Source of the DNA: Neisseria mucosa
GTDB taxonomy: Bacteria; Pseudomonadota; Gammaproteobacteria; Burkholderiales; Neisseriaceae
Direction: 5' to 3'
DNA length: 64,000 nt
NCBI GenBank assembly: GCA_003028315.1
Contig: CP028150.1
Coordinates: forward strand, 558,001-622,000
In this document: positions 8,547 to 18,260 of the stretch, in pieces
Position numbering within the stretch: the stretch's first letter is position 1
Layout: the number at the start of each line of letters is the position of its first letter
Notes under the pieces: generated by a model
The model's input: the letters and a program-made list of their open reading frames with translations, nothing else
Told to the model about the DNA's origin: nothing
The model's database searches: none
Position numbers and translations under genes: made by a program

Positions 8547-9238
8547 CAGGTTGTGGTCCTTAAAATGGTTTTAGATGATAAACGTAGTGTGTTTATGCGG
8601 TTTAATACTGAATCTATATTTTGATCCATCATAGGGTTATGCCCATTTGACATTAAAAAAACATTGTATTTCCTGCTTTATTTCAATTTTGGTTTTTTTG
8701 AACATAAAAGGTAGATTCAAGCGTATCAAAATAGGCATGATATTATTCAATTAAGTAAATGGAAGTAAAAGGTTTCTTGAGAATTAGTCTAGAAGAATTA
8801 ATTTTTAAAATTGATTTTTTATTTCATTGTTTATATTGGGATTTATTTATATTTTAATGGCATTTTGGGAATATTTATTGAATCAAAAGGAGTATATGTT
8901 TTTTTACTCCTTTTGATGGATGACGGTATCACCATACCCCCAATAGAATGTATGCCCTTTGGTAGAAATTAGTTTTGTTTTCAGTATCTTTAGGGAAAAT
9001 ACTGGAGCGGAACATTATCAAAACACGCATCTCACTTCTATTTTTTCTAAGCAATTTCCTGCCTAGTGCAAAAAATTAAGGAACATTGCCTCTCCAAGTC
9101 TTGTCCTGCCCGGCTGCTAATCTGGCAATCCGTTGTTTTGGGAGGCAGATTTAGTTTCAAGCTGCTAAATAGCACGATTGTTTTCTATACGTTTATTTTT
9201 ATTGAATATTGGTTCCAATTACGAATGCTGGATTTAAC
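8547..9238. promoter_or_regulatory. Long AT-rich divergent intergenic region of the siderophore locus
   Basis: No open frame of note. It must hold the promoters of the receptor (minus) and permease (plus) genes. A perfect palindrome lies at 8882-8917. I found no convincing Fur box; the stretch around 8737 (GATATTATTC) is weak. Confidence 0.5.
8882..8917. repeat. Perfect 13-bp inverted repeat in the siderophore control region
   Basis: ATCAAAAGGAGTA pairs exactly with TACTCCTTTTGAT across a 10-base T-rich loop. No T tail follows on the plus side, so a regulator site or cruciform is at least as likely as a terminator. Confidence 0.55.
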
Positions 9239-10255
9239 ATGGTAAATGAAACGAAACTTGTACGTCGTTATCTGCCGTATAAATTGATGTTGATCTTATT
9301 GATCGTGGCTTTGACTGCTGTTGCGGCGGTATCTTTATCGTGGGGGCGGTTTCCCGTACCTATGGAAGGGGTATGGCTGAGCCTGTTGCAACAGAATCCT
9401 GATGATGTACAACAGAATGTTGTGCTGAATTTGCGGCTGCCGCGCGTATTGGCTGCAGTTTTGGTCGGTGCTGCGCTGTCGGCGGCGGGAACAGCCTATC
9501 AGGGTATTTTCCGCAATCCCTTGGTGTCTCCCGATTTGCTGGGGGTTTCAGCCGGCGCGTGTATTGGTGCGGCTGTGGCGATTTTGGCAGGTTTTGGGAT
9601 TTGGGGAATTCAGACGGCTGCCTTTATCGGAGGATTGGCGGCGGTAGGCGCAACCTTGACATTGCCCAAACTGGTCGGTCGTGATTCGGCCATCGTGCTG
9701 GTGTTGGCCGGTATAGTGGTATCGGGGTTTATGTCTTCAGTTTTGGGGTTGGTAAAATATTTGGCCGACCCCGAAACGGAGTTGGCGGAAATTGTCTATT
9801 GGCAGTTGGGTAGTTTGGCCAAGTCGGATTACGGCAATCTGATCATGTTGGCGCCGTTGATTCTAGCTGCCATATCCGTTTTGTTTGCCATGCGTTGGCG
9901 GATTAACGTGTTGTCGTTGGGCGACCGAGAAGCGCGGCTGGCGGGGGCAGATATTACATACGAGCGGACAGTGGTGGTGATATGCGCTACTTTGTTGACG
10001 GCTTCGGCAGTTTGCCTGAGCGGTACCATAGGCTGGCTCGGTTTGGTGGTGCCGCATTTGGCAAGGATGTTGGGTGGGGATAATAATTTGCGGGCCTTGC
10101 CTTTGGCATCTTTAATAGGATCGGTATTCCTTCTTCTGACCGATATGTTGTCACGCAACCTTTACGAACAGGAAATTCCATTAGGGATTATGACCGGCTT
10201 TATCGGCGCGCCGTTTTTTGCGTGGATTTTGGTGCGGCAGAAAGTGGCGGATTGA
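9239..10255 (+). CDS. FecCD-family siderophore ABC transporter permease
   Basis: The 338-residue inner-membrane permease has about nine hydrophobic segments. It carries family signatures LRLPRVLAAVLVGAALSAAG (residues ~60-80), NPLVSPDLLGVSAGA and GWLGLVVPHLARMLGG near the C-terminus. It would form the membrane channel for the ferric siderophore delivered by the 5038 product. I chose ATG 9239; an alternative TTG at 9209 adds ten residues without family support. The stop is immediately followed by the ATPase start, so the two are translated from one message. Confidence 0.9.
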   Translation: MVNETKLVRRYLPYKLMLILLIVALTAVAAVSLSWGRFPVPMEGVWLSLLQQNPDDVQQNVVLNLRLPRVLAAVLVGAALSAAGTAYQGIFRNPLVSPDLLGVSAGACIGAAVAILAGFGIWGIQTAAFIGGLAAVGATLTLPKLVGRDSAIVLVLAGIVVSGFMSSVLGLVKYLADPETELAEIVYWQLGSLAKSDYGNLIMLAPLILAAISVLFAMRWRINVLSLGDREARLAGADITYERTVVVICATLLTASAVCLSGTIGWLGLVVPHLARMLGGDNNLRALPLASLIGSVFLLLTDMLSRNLYEQEIPLGIMTGFIGAPFFAWILVRQKVAD

Positions 10256-11044
10256 ATGATGTTGGATATTAGTAATCTGTATTATGCATACCGGAATCGT
10301 TTGGTTTTAAACGGGATTAATTTGACACTGGACAAAGGAGGACTGCTGACGCTGCTTGGTCGAAATGGGGTGGGAAAATCTACTTTGTTAAACTGCATTG
10401 CCGGTTTGTTAAAGCCGCAACGTGGCCGGATTATGTTGGATGGCAAGTCGGTGCAGTCCATGAGTGCGCGCCAAATGGCAAAGATAACCGCTTATGTGCC
10501 TCAGTATTCACCGCAAACCTACCGTTATACGATGTTGGAGTATGCAGTCCTTGGTTGTGCAGCGCGATTGGGAATAATGCAGAAGCCTGAAGCTGCGGAT
10601 TATGAACGGGCAGTGCAGGCGTTGGAAGTTTTGGGCATCGCCCACCTCGCCGACCACATTTATATGGATGCTAGCGGCGGAGAAAAGCAGTTGGCAAATA
10701 TTGCCAAAGTGTTGGTACAGGAACCGCAGCTGATTTTATTTGACGAACCTACATCAGCTTTGGACTACGGTAATGCCGCTAAAACCTTACGCCTGATTGC
10801 GGACTTGTCGGAACGAGGTTATACCGTAGTAATGACGACACATAATCCGGAACATCCATTGTTGCTGTATGGCCGCTGCCCGAACAGTCAGACGGCCATT
10901 TTGGACGGGTCGGGCCATTTGAAGGCGGGGGATACGGCAGAGATTGTTAATGAAGAGAACCTGTGCCGTTTGTATCAGGTTGATTTGACCTTGGTGGATG
11001 TCCCTGGCAGCCAACACAAAGCCTGCACTTTAACCGGCTTGTAA
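10256..11044 (+). CDS. Siderophore ABC transporter ATP-binding protein (FecE/FepC type)
   Basis: The 262-residue ATPase shows Walker A GRNGVGKST near residue 36, Q-loop YVPQYSP, a signature ASGGEKQ near residue 140, Walker B LILFDEPTSALD and the switch histidine in TTHNPEH. It energises uptake through the adjacent permease. The signature has A in place of the usual L (LSGGE), a tolerated variant. ATG at 10256 or 10259 are both possible. Confidence 0.92.
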   Translation: MMLDISNLYYAYRNRLVLNGINLTLDKGGLLTLLGRNGVGKSTLLNCIAGLLKPQRGRIMLDGKSVQSMSARQMAKITAYVPQYSPQTYRYTMLEYAVLGCAARLGIMQKPEAADYERAVQALEVLGIAHLADHIYMDASGGEKQLANIAKVLVQEPQLILFDEPTSALDYGNAAKTLRLIADLSERGYTVVMTTHNPEHPLLLYGRCPNSQTAILDGSGHLKAGDTAEIVNEENLCRLYQVDLTLVDVPGSQHKACTLTGL

Positions 11045-11149
11045 ATGCGAGTCGGGCAGTTTATATCCAATTCAAAATTTCTTTATGCAAAATCCGGCCG
11101 CCGCAATGCAATCGCAAATCTGTCGGCTGAGAGGTTCCCGATTCAGTTC

Positions 11150-11183
11150 AAAATCTCCGTGCAAGCAGCGCGGAGATTTTTTA
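11150..11183 (+). terminator. Intrinsic terminator after the siderophore transporter operon
   Basis: AAATCTCCG (11151-11159) pairs with CGGAGATTT (11171-11179), followed by T residues. Confidence 0.75.
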
Positions 11184-11190
11184 TCCCTCA

Positions 11191-11370
11191 GAGACCTTTG
11201 CAAAAATAGTCTGTTAACGAAATTTGACGCATAAAAATGCGCCAAAAAATTTCAATTGACTAAAACCTTCCTAATATTGAGCAAAAAGTAGGAAAAATCA
11301 GCAAGGTTTTGCATTTTGGAAATGAGATTGAGCATAAAATTTTAGTAACCTATGTTATTGCAAAGGTCTC
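11191..11370 (+). mobile_element. 180-bp MITE (copy 1) with IS1106-type termini
   Basis: A non-coding AT-rich element bounded by GAGACCTTTGCAA and its complement, flanked by a 5-bp direct repeat CCTCA. It is nearly identical, in opposite orientation, to 16704-16883 and related to 40762-40940. The ends match those of the IS5/IS1106-like element at 16896. It may correspond to the AT-rich repeats (about 183 bp) described in meningococcal genomes. Confidence 0.85.
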
Positions 11371-11709
11371 CCTCAGTACCTTGCTGCAATATTTTGCCCT
11401 CAGTAGAGTCAGATATAAGAGGAATCGAATGGATGGAGACCTTCGCGGGACTATCCGGCACACACAATACCGCCTTTCAGACTACCTGTGCCATACAGCA
11501 TCTACTTTTGGAACGCTAACCTTATCTCAAAGACCACAAACTAAAAATATCCAATGCCGATTGACAACCCATAGACTTAAAACCGCTGACCCATCAACGT
11601 TAACACCTGCCATTCGTCACGGTGGCGCAAAGGAAATCAAATTGTAGAAGAACGATACCGAAGCCAGAAAATACACAGCAGGAGCTTGAGCTTGGTTCAA
11701 AAGGTCGGC
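11371..11709. other. Gene-free remnant between MITE and IS30 element
   Basis: No complete gene is recognisable. Short open stretches in several frames and a damaged DUS-like TTTCAGACTACCTG near 11475 suggest decayed native sequence. Confidence 0.4.
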
Positions 11710-12774
11710 GGATTCGCATTTGAAGTGCAACTTTCCATAACAGAAAAAGGCCAGTATGCGGTAGCATACGGCCTTTCCTGCAAGAAAGATTGCCATGAGC
11801 TACACACAACTGACCCAAGACCTGTCCCGCCACTGCACCATCGCCGAAATCGCCAAACAACTTAACCGCCACAAAAGCACCATCAGCCGAGAAATCAAGC
11901 GGCACTGCATCCAAGGACAGCAATACAGCGCCGAAAAAGCACAGAAGCAAAGCCGGCTGACCAAACAGCACCGGCGAAAACCCTATAAGCTCGATTCGCA
12001 GCTGGTTCAACACATCGACACCCTTATCCGCCGCAAACTCAGTCCCGAACAGGTATGCGCCTACCTGCGCAAACACCACGGTATCACACTCCATCACAGC
12101 ACCGTTTACCGCTACCTTCGCCAAGACAAAAACAACGGCGGCACTTTGTGGCAACACCTCAGAATATGCAGCAAACCCTACCGCAAACCCTACCGCAAAC
12201 GCTACGGCAGCACATGGACCAAAGGCAAAGTGCCCGACCGTGTCGGCATAGAAAACCGACCCGCCATCGTCGACCAAAAAAAACGCATCGGCGATTGGGA
12301 AGCCGACACCATCGTCGGCAAAGGACAGAAAAGCGCATTACTGACCTTGGTCGAACGCGTTACCCGCTACACCATCATCTGCAAATTGAAGAACTTAAAA
12401 GCCGAAGACACTACCCTAGCGGCCATTAGGGTATTAAAGGCATATAAAGCCAGAGTCCACACCATCACCATGGATAACGGCAAAGAGTTCTACCAACACA
12501 CCAAAATAGCCAAAGCATTGAAGGCGAAAACCTATTTTTGCCGCCCTTACCATTCGTGGGAGAAAGGGCTGAATGAGAACACCAATGGACTCATCCGGCA
12601 ATATTTCCCCAAACAAACCGATTTCCGAAACATCAGTGATCGGGAGATACGCAGGGTTCAAGATGAGTTGAACCACCGGCCAAGAAAAACACTTGGCTAC
12701 GAAACGCCAAGTGTTTTATTCTTGAATCTGTTCAAACCACTGATACACTAGTGTTGCACTTGAAATCCGAATCC
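11710..12774 (+). mobile_element. IS30-family element (IS1655-like)
   Basis: Imperfect inverted ends of about 22 bp: GGATTCG, one variable base, ATTT, one variable base, AAGTGCAAC on both sides. It encloses one IS30-type transposase gene. A 5' fragment of a second copy lies at 23795-24232. Confidence 0.85.
11795..12751 (+). CDS. IS30-family transposase with a 7-residue internal deletion
   Basis: The 318-residue protein has an N-terminal helix-turn-helix (TIAEIAKQLNRHKSTISREI) and a DDE core: GDWEADTIVG, TMDNGKEF and the late glutamate in EKGLNENTNGLIRQYFP. Compared with the fragment at 23795-24232 it lacks ERYHIQY between TQD and LSRHC, a clean 21-base in-frame loss next to the DNA-binding helices. 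Activity is therefore doubtful. It resembles IS1655 of the meningococcus. Confidence 0.85.
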   Translation: MSYTQLTQDLSRHCTIAEIAKQLNRHKSTISREIKRHCIQGQQYSAEKAQKQSRLTKQHRRKPYKLDSQLVQHIDTLIRRKLSPEQVCAYLRKHHGITLHHSTVYRYLRQDKNNGGTLWQHLRICSKPYRKPYRKRYGSTWTKGKVPDRVGIENRPAIVDQKKRIGDWEADTIVGKGQKSALLTLVERVTRYTIICKLKNLKAEDTTLAAIRVLKAYKARVHTITMDNGKEFYQHTKIAKALKAKTYFCRPYHSWEKGLNENTNGLIRQYFPKQTDFRNISDREIRRVQDELNHRPRKTLGYETPSVLFLNLFKPLIH

Positions 12775-12894
12775 AAGGGCCTTCTCAATATCTGTTAGGA
12801 ATATCTTCGATAGTTGGAGTTTGTGTTTTCCGTATCGGACAGCCTCTCCATAAGTTCAAAAAAGTAAAGTATGCTTTTAGAATTAATATTGCTG

Positions 12895-12900
12895 TATAAT
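12895..12900 (+). promoter_or_regulatory. -10 box upstream of pilC
   Basis: TATAAT about 93 bases before the pilC ATG. The matching -35 is poor (TTTTAG region near 12875). Confidence 0.4.
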
Positions 12901-12992
12901 GAAAAGAGCAGCAGTATCAAGTAATTTGACATCATTCAGACATTAATTCACATGATTGCGAATCGAATAATATAACTCAAGGATACATAACA

Positions 12993-15900
12993 ATGAAAAC
13001 GTTGAAGCAAAAAAGATTTTCAGGGTTTCCCTTTAAGCCGACCGCGCTTTTTGCGGCTTTAATGGTGGTTGGGATTCCTTATGCGCAAGCGGTAACGGGG
13101 CCGTTTGCAAGAGTCCCCTTCATCTTCAAGATGAGTCGGTATCGGTGACAGAAGGCGTCAAGCCGAATGTGCTGCTGCAGATTGATGATTCGGGCAGTAT
13201 GGACGCTTATATGAATGGTACATACCGTTCTGATGGTGGGCCTACTCGTATTCAAGTCGTAAGGCAGGCGCTTACGAAGCTGTTAACCAATCCTGAATTT
13301 AGAGATGCAGTGAATTGGAACATGATTACACTTTGTAACTCGGATAATTTTTGGCCAAATGGCTATAGGGATGGCGATCCTGCCTGGCAATTTGGCGTAG
13401 CTCCGGGAGATTTGCTTCGGCGCGTGGAAAAATTGACAGCTAGTTGCGCAACCCCCTCAACAGAGCGATATTTAGATTCATTGCATATTTTACGTAGTAC
13501 TTACGATGCAAATAATGCGTACCGCTGTCAGAAAAATTATGTGGTTCTATTTTCGGATGGTGATGCCAACGGTTATCGAATAGATATGGGGGGAGATTCA
13601 ATAAGGGGCTTTTTCCCGTCAGCAGATAATGATAGAAATAACAATAATGTCAGAATAAGTACGGTATCAGGTCCCTCGATTGCTCCGTGGTGGGCGAAAG
13701 GTGACCGTTTTACTTATTTGCATAGGGATCCTGATAAATTTACCGGATATATTTCCGGTGTGAGTCAGAAGGCAAGTCAAACCAAATTGGGCTATAACAG
13801 CGAAGGTAAGCGTGTAGCCGTGCCTATTTCCCCGGAGCAAATCGTTGGGGGGGAGCACGCTTCTGCCTTGCTGATTAAAGAAGGAAGTGGTTATAAATGG
13901 AATCAGGACTTTGTAAATTTTGGCCCTTCAAATGGACTTTATCCTCAATCTGTTTGGGCTTCCGACGGAAGGGCTATGCAATACTTTGCCGAATATGTCT
14001 ATGAAACCGACTTGAAAACAGGCGGCTTGGATGCAGCCGGGAAAAGTTGGGATGATCCGAAAGTCAACGGCGGCAAGCAAACCATCGGTACTTTTACTAT
14101 CGGCTTCGGTAGCGGCTTGAGTAATGATGGTAAAGTATATTTATCACGCGGTGCCACCGCTAACGGGGGGCAATATTTGGTTGCCAATAATCAGGCTGAG
14201 TTGGATAACGCATTCCTGAAGATTTTCTCGCAGATTAAAAGTGAAAATTCGACTGCAGCAGGTTCGTCTTTTGCTAGTGCCACTCCTGCAATTAATGTGA
14301 ATGATGCCGATAAGAAAGCAGTCGGTGCGGCTGCAATTTTCCAAAACCTTCAATCTGGAAGTAGCGAAATCCGGATTTACGATATAAACAGTAGCGGCTC
14401 ATTGCAAAATACATACCGTACACCGAATTTTGCCAATAGACGTACATTGATTAATATCGGTAATAAAGTTGAATGGTTTAACGACCATCTTTCTGTAGGT
14501 AGTAACGCTTATTTCAACATTCCTTCAGCAAGTAATAATTCCAATGAATGGAAAACTTCGCTAGCACCTTGGTTGAATAGAAGTGCTCCTGATGCGGCAA
14601 TTGCGGCAATCAATACTAATCAATTAAGCTACCGTATTCGTGAAAACAACCCCGATGAAAGGAATATGGGTGATGTTATCGGTTCGGATTTGATTACCCT
14701 TGGTGGACAAAAATACAATCGGCAGCAGTATATGGTTACCGCCGCGAATGACGGCATGGTTTATTTGTTTGAAAGTTCTTCCGATTCTAATCATCCGTAT
14801 GATTTGAAATTAAACTACTTGCCTGCCGGTATGGAACGCTCTTCAATTCATGAAACCGTAGCGACTAATCTGAAGGATATCGTTGATCCTCAATATGGTA
14901 AGGTTTCCGATAAGCCTCATGTTTACTTAAATGATGGGGGCATCACTTATCGTACGACTGACAAATCTAGGCCGCAATTGCATTTTATTGCAGGTAATAT
15001 GGGACGGGGAGCAAGGGGGGCTTATGCTTTGGCGTTGGGCGGTAAATTACCCGAATCCGGAAAAAATGCCGGCCTTGATGCTGCTCAAAATGACTGGGAC
15101 AAATCGGTTCCTCTATTTGAAACGCAAAAAGGAAACGATAATGTCATGGGGTATACCATCGGTGCACCGCAGATTGGTCGCGTTTCCACAGATCGTACAC
15201 TTGCAGCAGACAATAGTTCCATGACCACTAATCTGTATGATGTCAAATATGCTGTTTTTGTTAGCAGCGGTACGCGGAACCTCTCTAAATTGTCCGGCAA
15301 TGACGATAATACAGAAGCTGCTTTGTATATTTACAATGCGCTAGATAAAGAAAACGTCGGTTTGCCTGATCCTTCAGGTACCCAGCCTAGAAACGCAATG
15401 TCGGCAGGCCAGTTGATTAAGAAAATCTCAGTACCAAATGCAGAGCAAAATCGTGGCGGCTTAATGCAGCCTACCGTAGTGGATGTAAACTTTGACGGTG
15501 TGGCAGATGTTGCCTATGCTGCGGATTATTCGGGAGGCCTGTATCGTTTTGATTTGCGAGGTCCTTTAAATTCATGGGCTGCCAAAAAGATATTCCAAGC
15601 CAAGCCGGGGCAAAAAGTAACCTCTGCACCTGCTGTGTTTAGACGTGACCAAGACAAATATATTATTAGTTTTGGTACGGGCAGCGATTTATATCAAAGC
15701 GATTTAAGTGATGGTACTCAGCAGTCCGTTTATGGTATTTATGACGATTTGACTGTGTTGGATCCGACTGAAAAAACAACGGTGAATTTGCTTCAGCAAA
15801 CGATGAGTACGGATGGAAACAAACGCAGTATGACCGATACGCTCCTAGATCCTGCAACTTATCAAGGTTGGTATTTTGATCTCCAACTGTCAAATCAGGC

Positions 15901-16513
15901 AGGTGAAGCGAGTGAGCGCGTAGTTGTGCAACCCGATATGCTGTTAAGGACCCTTGTCTTCAGCACCCGGAGTTATAAGCGTATCGAACATGCTCCAACT
16001 GGAGGTTCAATAAGTGGTGATAAATGTGAACCTACTGTAAAACGTACCGAATCCGCCGGTTCAGGCTGGATTATGCAGGTTAAAGTCGATAATGGTGGTG
16101 ATATTGCCAAAACCAAAGGTACGCCGGAAGGTGTCAATCACCGCGAGTATGCTTATTTGGACTTTGAGGGTACGAATAAGACTAAAGATGTTGGCGACAA
16201 GGACGTTAAGAAGTATACAGGTTTTAGCTACAATGCCGGCCTGCCTAACTATGCGCTCTTGCTTAGCGGCAGCAATAACTCTCTCACCGGCTCTCAAAGC
16301 TCCACTACTATTTTCGGAGCACTCCGCAATGGTGAAGACGATGTTTTACGCGCCGGCGGTAAGCCTGCGCCCAGAATTTGTTTCTCTGGAGTAAATAATA
16401 CTGCCTATATCAGCGGTACTAAGGGTACGCAAGGTGTTCACTCTGTGGTAAAAGCATATGGAAAAATCTGTCAGACCGGTCTTCGCCGTATATCTTGGCG
16501 GGAAATCTTCTAA
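12993..16513 (+). pseudogene. pilC: PilC/PilY1-type pilus tip adhesin, out of frame after the signal peptide
   Basis: PilC is the tip-associated protein that promotes type IV pilus extension and host-cell adhesion. ATG 12993, preceded by AAGGA, opens a signal peptide ending PYAQA, but this frame stops at 13146-13148. The mature protein continues in another frame. From about 13109 it reads SPLHLQDESVSVTEGVKPNV and runs to 16513, ending RRISWREIF. Adding one base near 13110 would join the frames. The body has a von Willebrand-like metal site (LLQIDDSGSMDAY) and the PilY1 calcium loop DVNFDGVADV near 15480-15510. Lengths fit PilC. No long homopolymer sits at the break, unlike the poly-G switch of known pilC genes. 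It may be phase-off, decayed or a sequence error. Confidence 0.88.
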
Positions 16514-16556
16514 AGATTTTGGTTGATTTTCGAGCTAAGTAGCATCACTGAGAGAT

Positions 16557-16599
16557 AATCGCTGATATCCTTTGAGTAAGGGTATCGGCGATTTTTTTG
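16557..16599 (+). terminator. Intrinsic terminator of pilC
   Basis: AATCGCTGATATCC pairs with GGTATCGGCGATT (one mismatch) around a short loop, followed by seven T. Confidence 0.8.
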
Positions 16600-16703
16600 A
16601 TTTTTATGGTCAAAGCGGTCGAAGCGAATGATGATTTAACATCAAGATGCTATAAAAGTTAAGTTACCCATAAATGTATTATTGCAGCACTTTAATACAT
16701 TAC

Positions 16704-16883
16704 GAGACCTTTGCAATAACATAGGTTACTAAAATTTTATGCTCAATCTCATTTCCAAAATGCAAAACCTTTCTGATTTTTCCTACTTTTTGCTCAATAT
16801 TAGGAAGGTTTTAGTCAATTGAAATTTTTTGGCGCATTTTTATACGTCAAATTTCGTTAACAGACTATTTTTGCAAAGGTCTC
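16704..16883 (-). mobile_element. 180-bp MITE (copy 2), inverted relative to copy 1
   Basis: Same GAGACCTTTGCAA ends and only two base differences from copy 1 when reverse-complemented. Flanked by a 5-bp direct repeat ATTAC. With copy 1 it brackets pilC. Confidence 0.88.
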
Positions 16884-16895
16884 ATTACATTAATT

Positions 16896-18113
16896 GAGAC
16901 CTTTGCAAAATTCCCCAAAATCCCCTAAATTCCCATCAAGACATTTAGGGGATTTCTCATGAGCACCTTCTTCCAGCAAACCGCACAAGCCATGATCGCC
17001 AAACACATCGACCGCTTCCCATTATTGAAGTTGGATCAGGTGATTGATTGGCAACCGATCGAGCAGTACCTGAATCGTCAAAGAACCCGTTACGTCCGAG
17101 ACCACCGCGGCCGTCCCGCCTATCCCCTGTTGTCCATGTTCAAAGCCGTCCTGCTCGGACAATGGCACAGCCTCTCCGATCCCGAACTCGAACACAGCCT
17201 CATCACCCGCATCGACTTCAACCTGTTTTGCCGTTTTGACGAACTGAGCATCCCCGATTACAGTACCTTATGCCGCTACCGTAACTGGCTGGCGCAAGAC
17301 GACACCCTGTCCGAATTGCTGGAACTGATTAACCGACAACTGGCCGAAAAAAACCTAAAAGTAGAGAAGGCATCCGCCGCCGTCATTGACGCCACCATTA
17401 TTCAGACTGCCGGCAGCAAACAGCGTCAGGCCATAGAAGTCGACGAGGAAGGACAAGTCAGCGGCCAAACCACACCGAGTAAGGACAAAGATGCCCGTTG
17501 GACAAAGAAAAACGGCCTCTACAAACTCGGTTACAAACAACATACCCGTACCGATGAGGAAGGCTATATCGAGAAACTGCACATCACCCCCGCCAATGTC
17601 CATGAGTGCAACCATCTGTCCCCTTTGTTGGAAGGCATTGCCGAAGGTACGACCGTCTATGCCGACAAAGGCTACGACAGTAAGGAAAACCGGCAACATC
17701 TGAAAGAGCATCAGTTGTTAGACGGCATTATGCGCAAAGCCCACCGCAACCGTCCGCTGACGGAAGCGCAAACCAAACGTAACCGATATTTGTCGAAGAC
17801 CCGTTATGTGGTCGAACAGAGCTTCGGTACGCTGCACCGTAAATTCCGCTACGCCCGGGCAGCCTATTTTGGTCTGCTCAAAGTGAGTGCGCAAAGCCAT
17901 CTGAAGGCGATGTGTTTGAACCTGTTGAAAGCGGCTAACAGGCTAAGTGTGCCTGTTGCCGCCTAAAAGGCGGCCCGGATGCCTGATTATGGGGTATCCG
18001 GGGAGGATTAAGGGGGTATTTGGGTAAAATCGGTGAATATTTGAAACGAAAACAGCCGAAAATCTGTGTTGGGGTTTCGGTTGTTTGGGGAAAGGCTTTT
18101 TTGCAAAGGTCTC
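16896..18113 (+). mobile_element. IS5-family element, IS1106-like
   Basis: 1,218 bp with ends GAGACCTTTGCAAAA on both sides. No target duplication: the left flank follows MITE copy 2 and the right flank is the interior of an IS630 element. Recombination or deletion after insertion is implied. Confidence 0.88.
16959..17966 (+). CDS. IS1106-like (IS5-family) transposase
   Basis: 335 residues starting MSTFFQQTAQAMIAKHI. It has a DUF772-type N-terminal region (FCRFDELSIPDYSTLCRYRNW) and a DDE core: VIDATIIQTAG, VYADKGYDS and the closing glutamate region YVVEQSFGTLHRKFRYARAAY. The frame is intact and complete, so this may be an active source of transposase, also for the MITEs that share its ends. 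Confidence 0.92.
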   Translation: MSTFFQQTAQAMIAKHIDRFPLLKLDQVIDWQPIEQYLNRQRTRYVRDHRGRPAYPLLSMFKAVLLGQWHSLSDPELEHSLITRIDFNLFCRFDELSIPDYSTLCRYRNWLAQDDTLSELLELINRQLAEKNLKVEKASAAVIDATIIQTAGSKQRQAIEVDEEGQVSGQTTPSKDKDARWTKKNGLYKLGYKQHTRTDEEGYIEKLHITPANVHECNHLSPLLEGIAEGTTVYADKGYDSKENRQHLKEHQLLDGIMRKAHRNRPLTEAQTKRNRYLSKTRYVVEQSFGTLHRKFRYARAAYFGLLKVSAQSHLKAMCLNLLKAANRLSVPVAA

Positions 18114-18260
18114 ATAAGGTATTACCTCTTGCACCTTATTCACCTGAGCTCAACCCGATTGAGAAGGTGTGGGCGAATATTAAGCGGTATCTGCGAACCG
18201 TATTGTCTGATTACGCCCGATTTGACGATGCGCTACTGTCCTATTTTGATTTTAATTAAC
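18114..18260 (+). mobile_element. IS630-family remnant (3' end)
   Basis: Encodes the last ~45 residues of the IS630 transposase (LAPYSPELNPIEKVWANIK) and the element's right end AATTAACTATA. The left side is replaced by the IS1106-like element. Confidence 0.85.

Noticed and set aside
11309..11647. 112-codon frame from the MITE into the following region
   Set aside because: It starts inside the mobile element and has no domain; the region looks decayed.
13085..13095. CAAGCGGT in pilC resembling a Pasteurellaceae uptake core
   Set aside because: It encodes the end of the native signal peptide, lacks the AT-rich extension, and the flank is neisserial.
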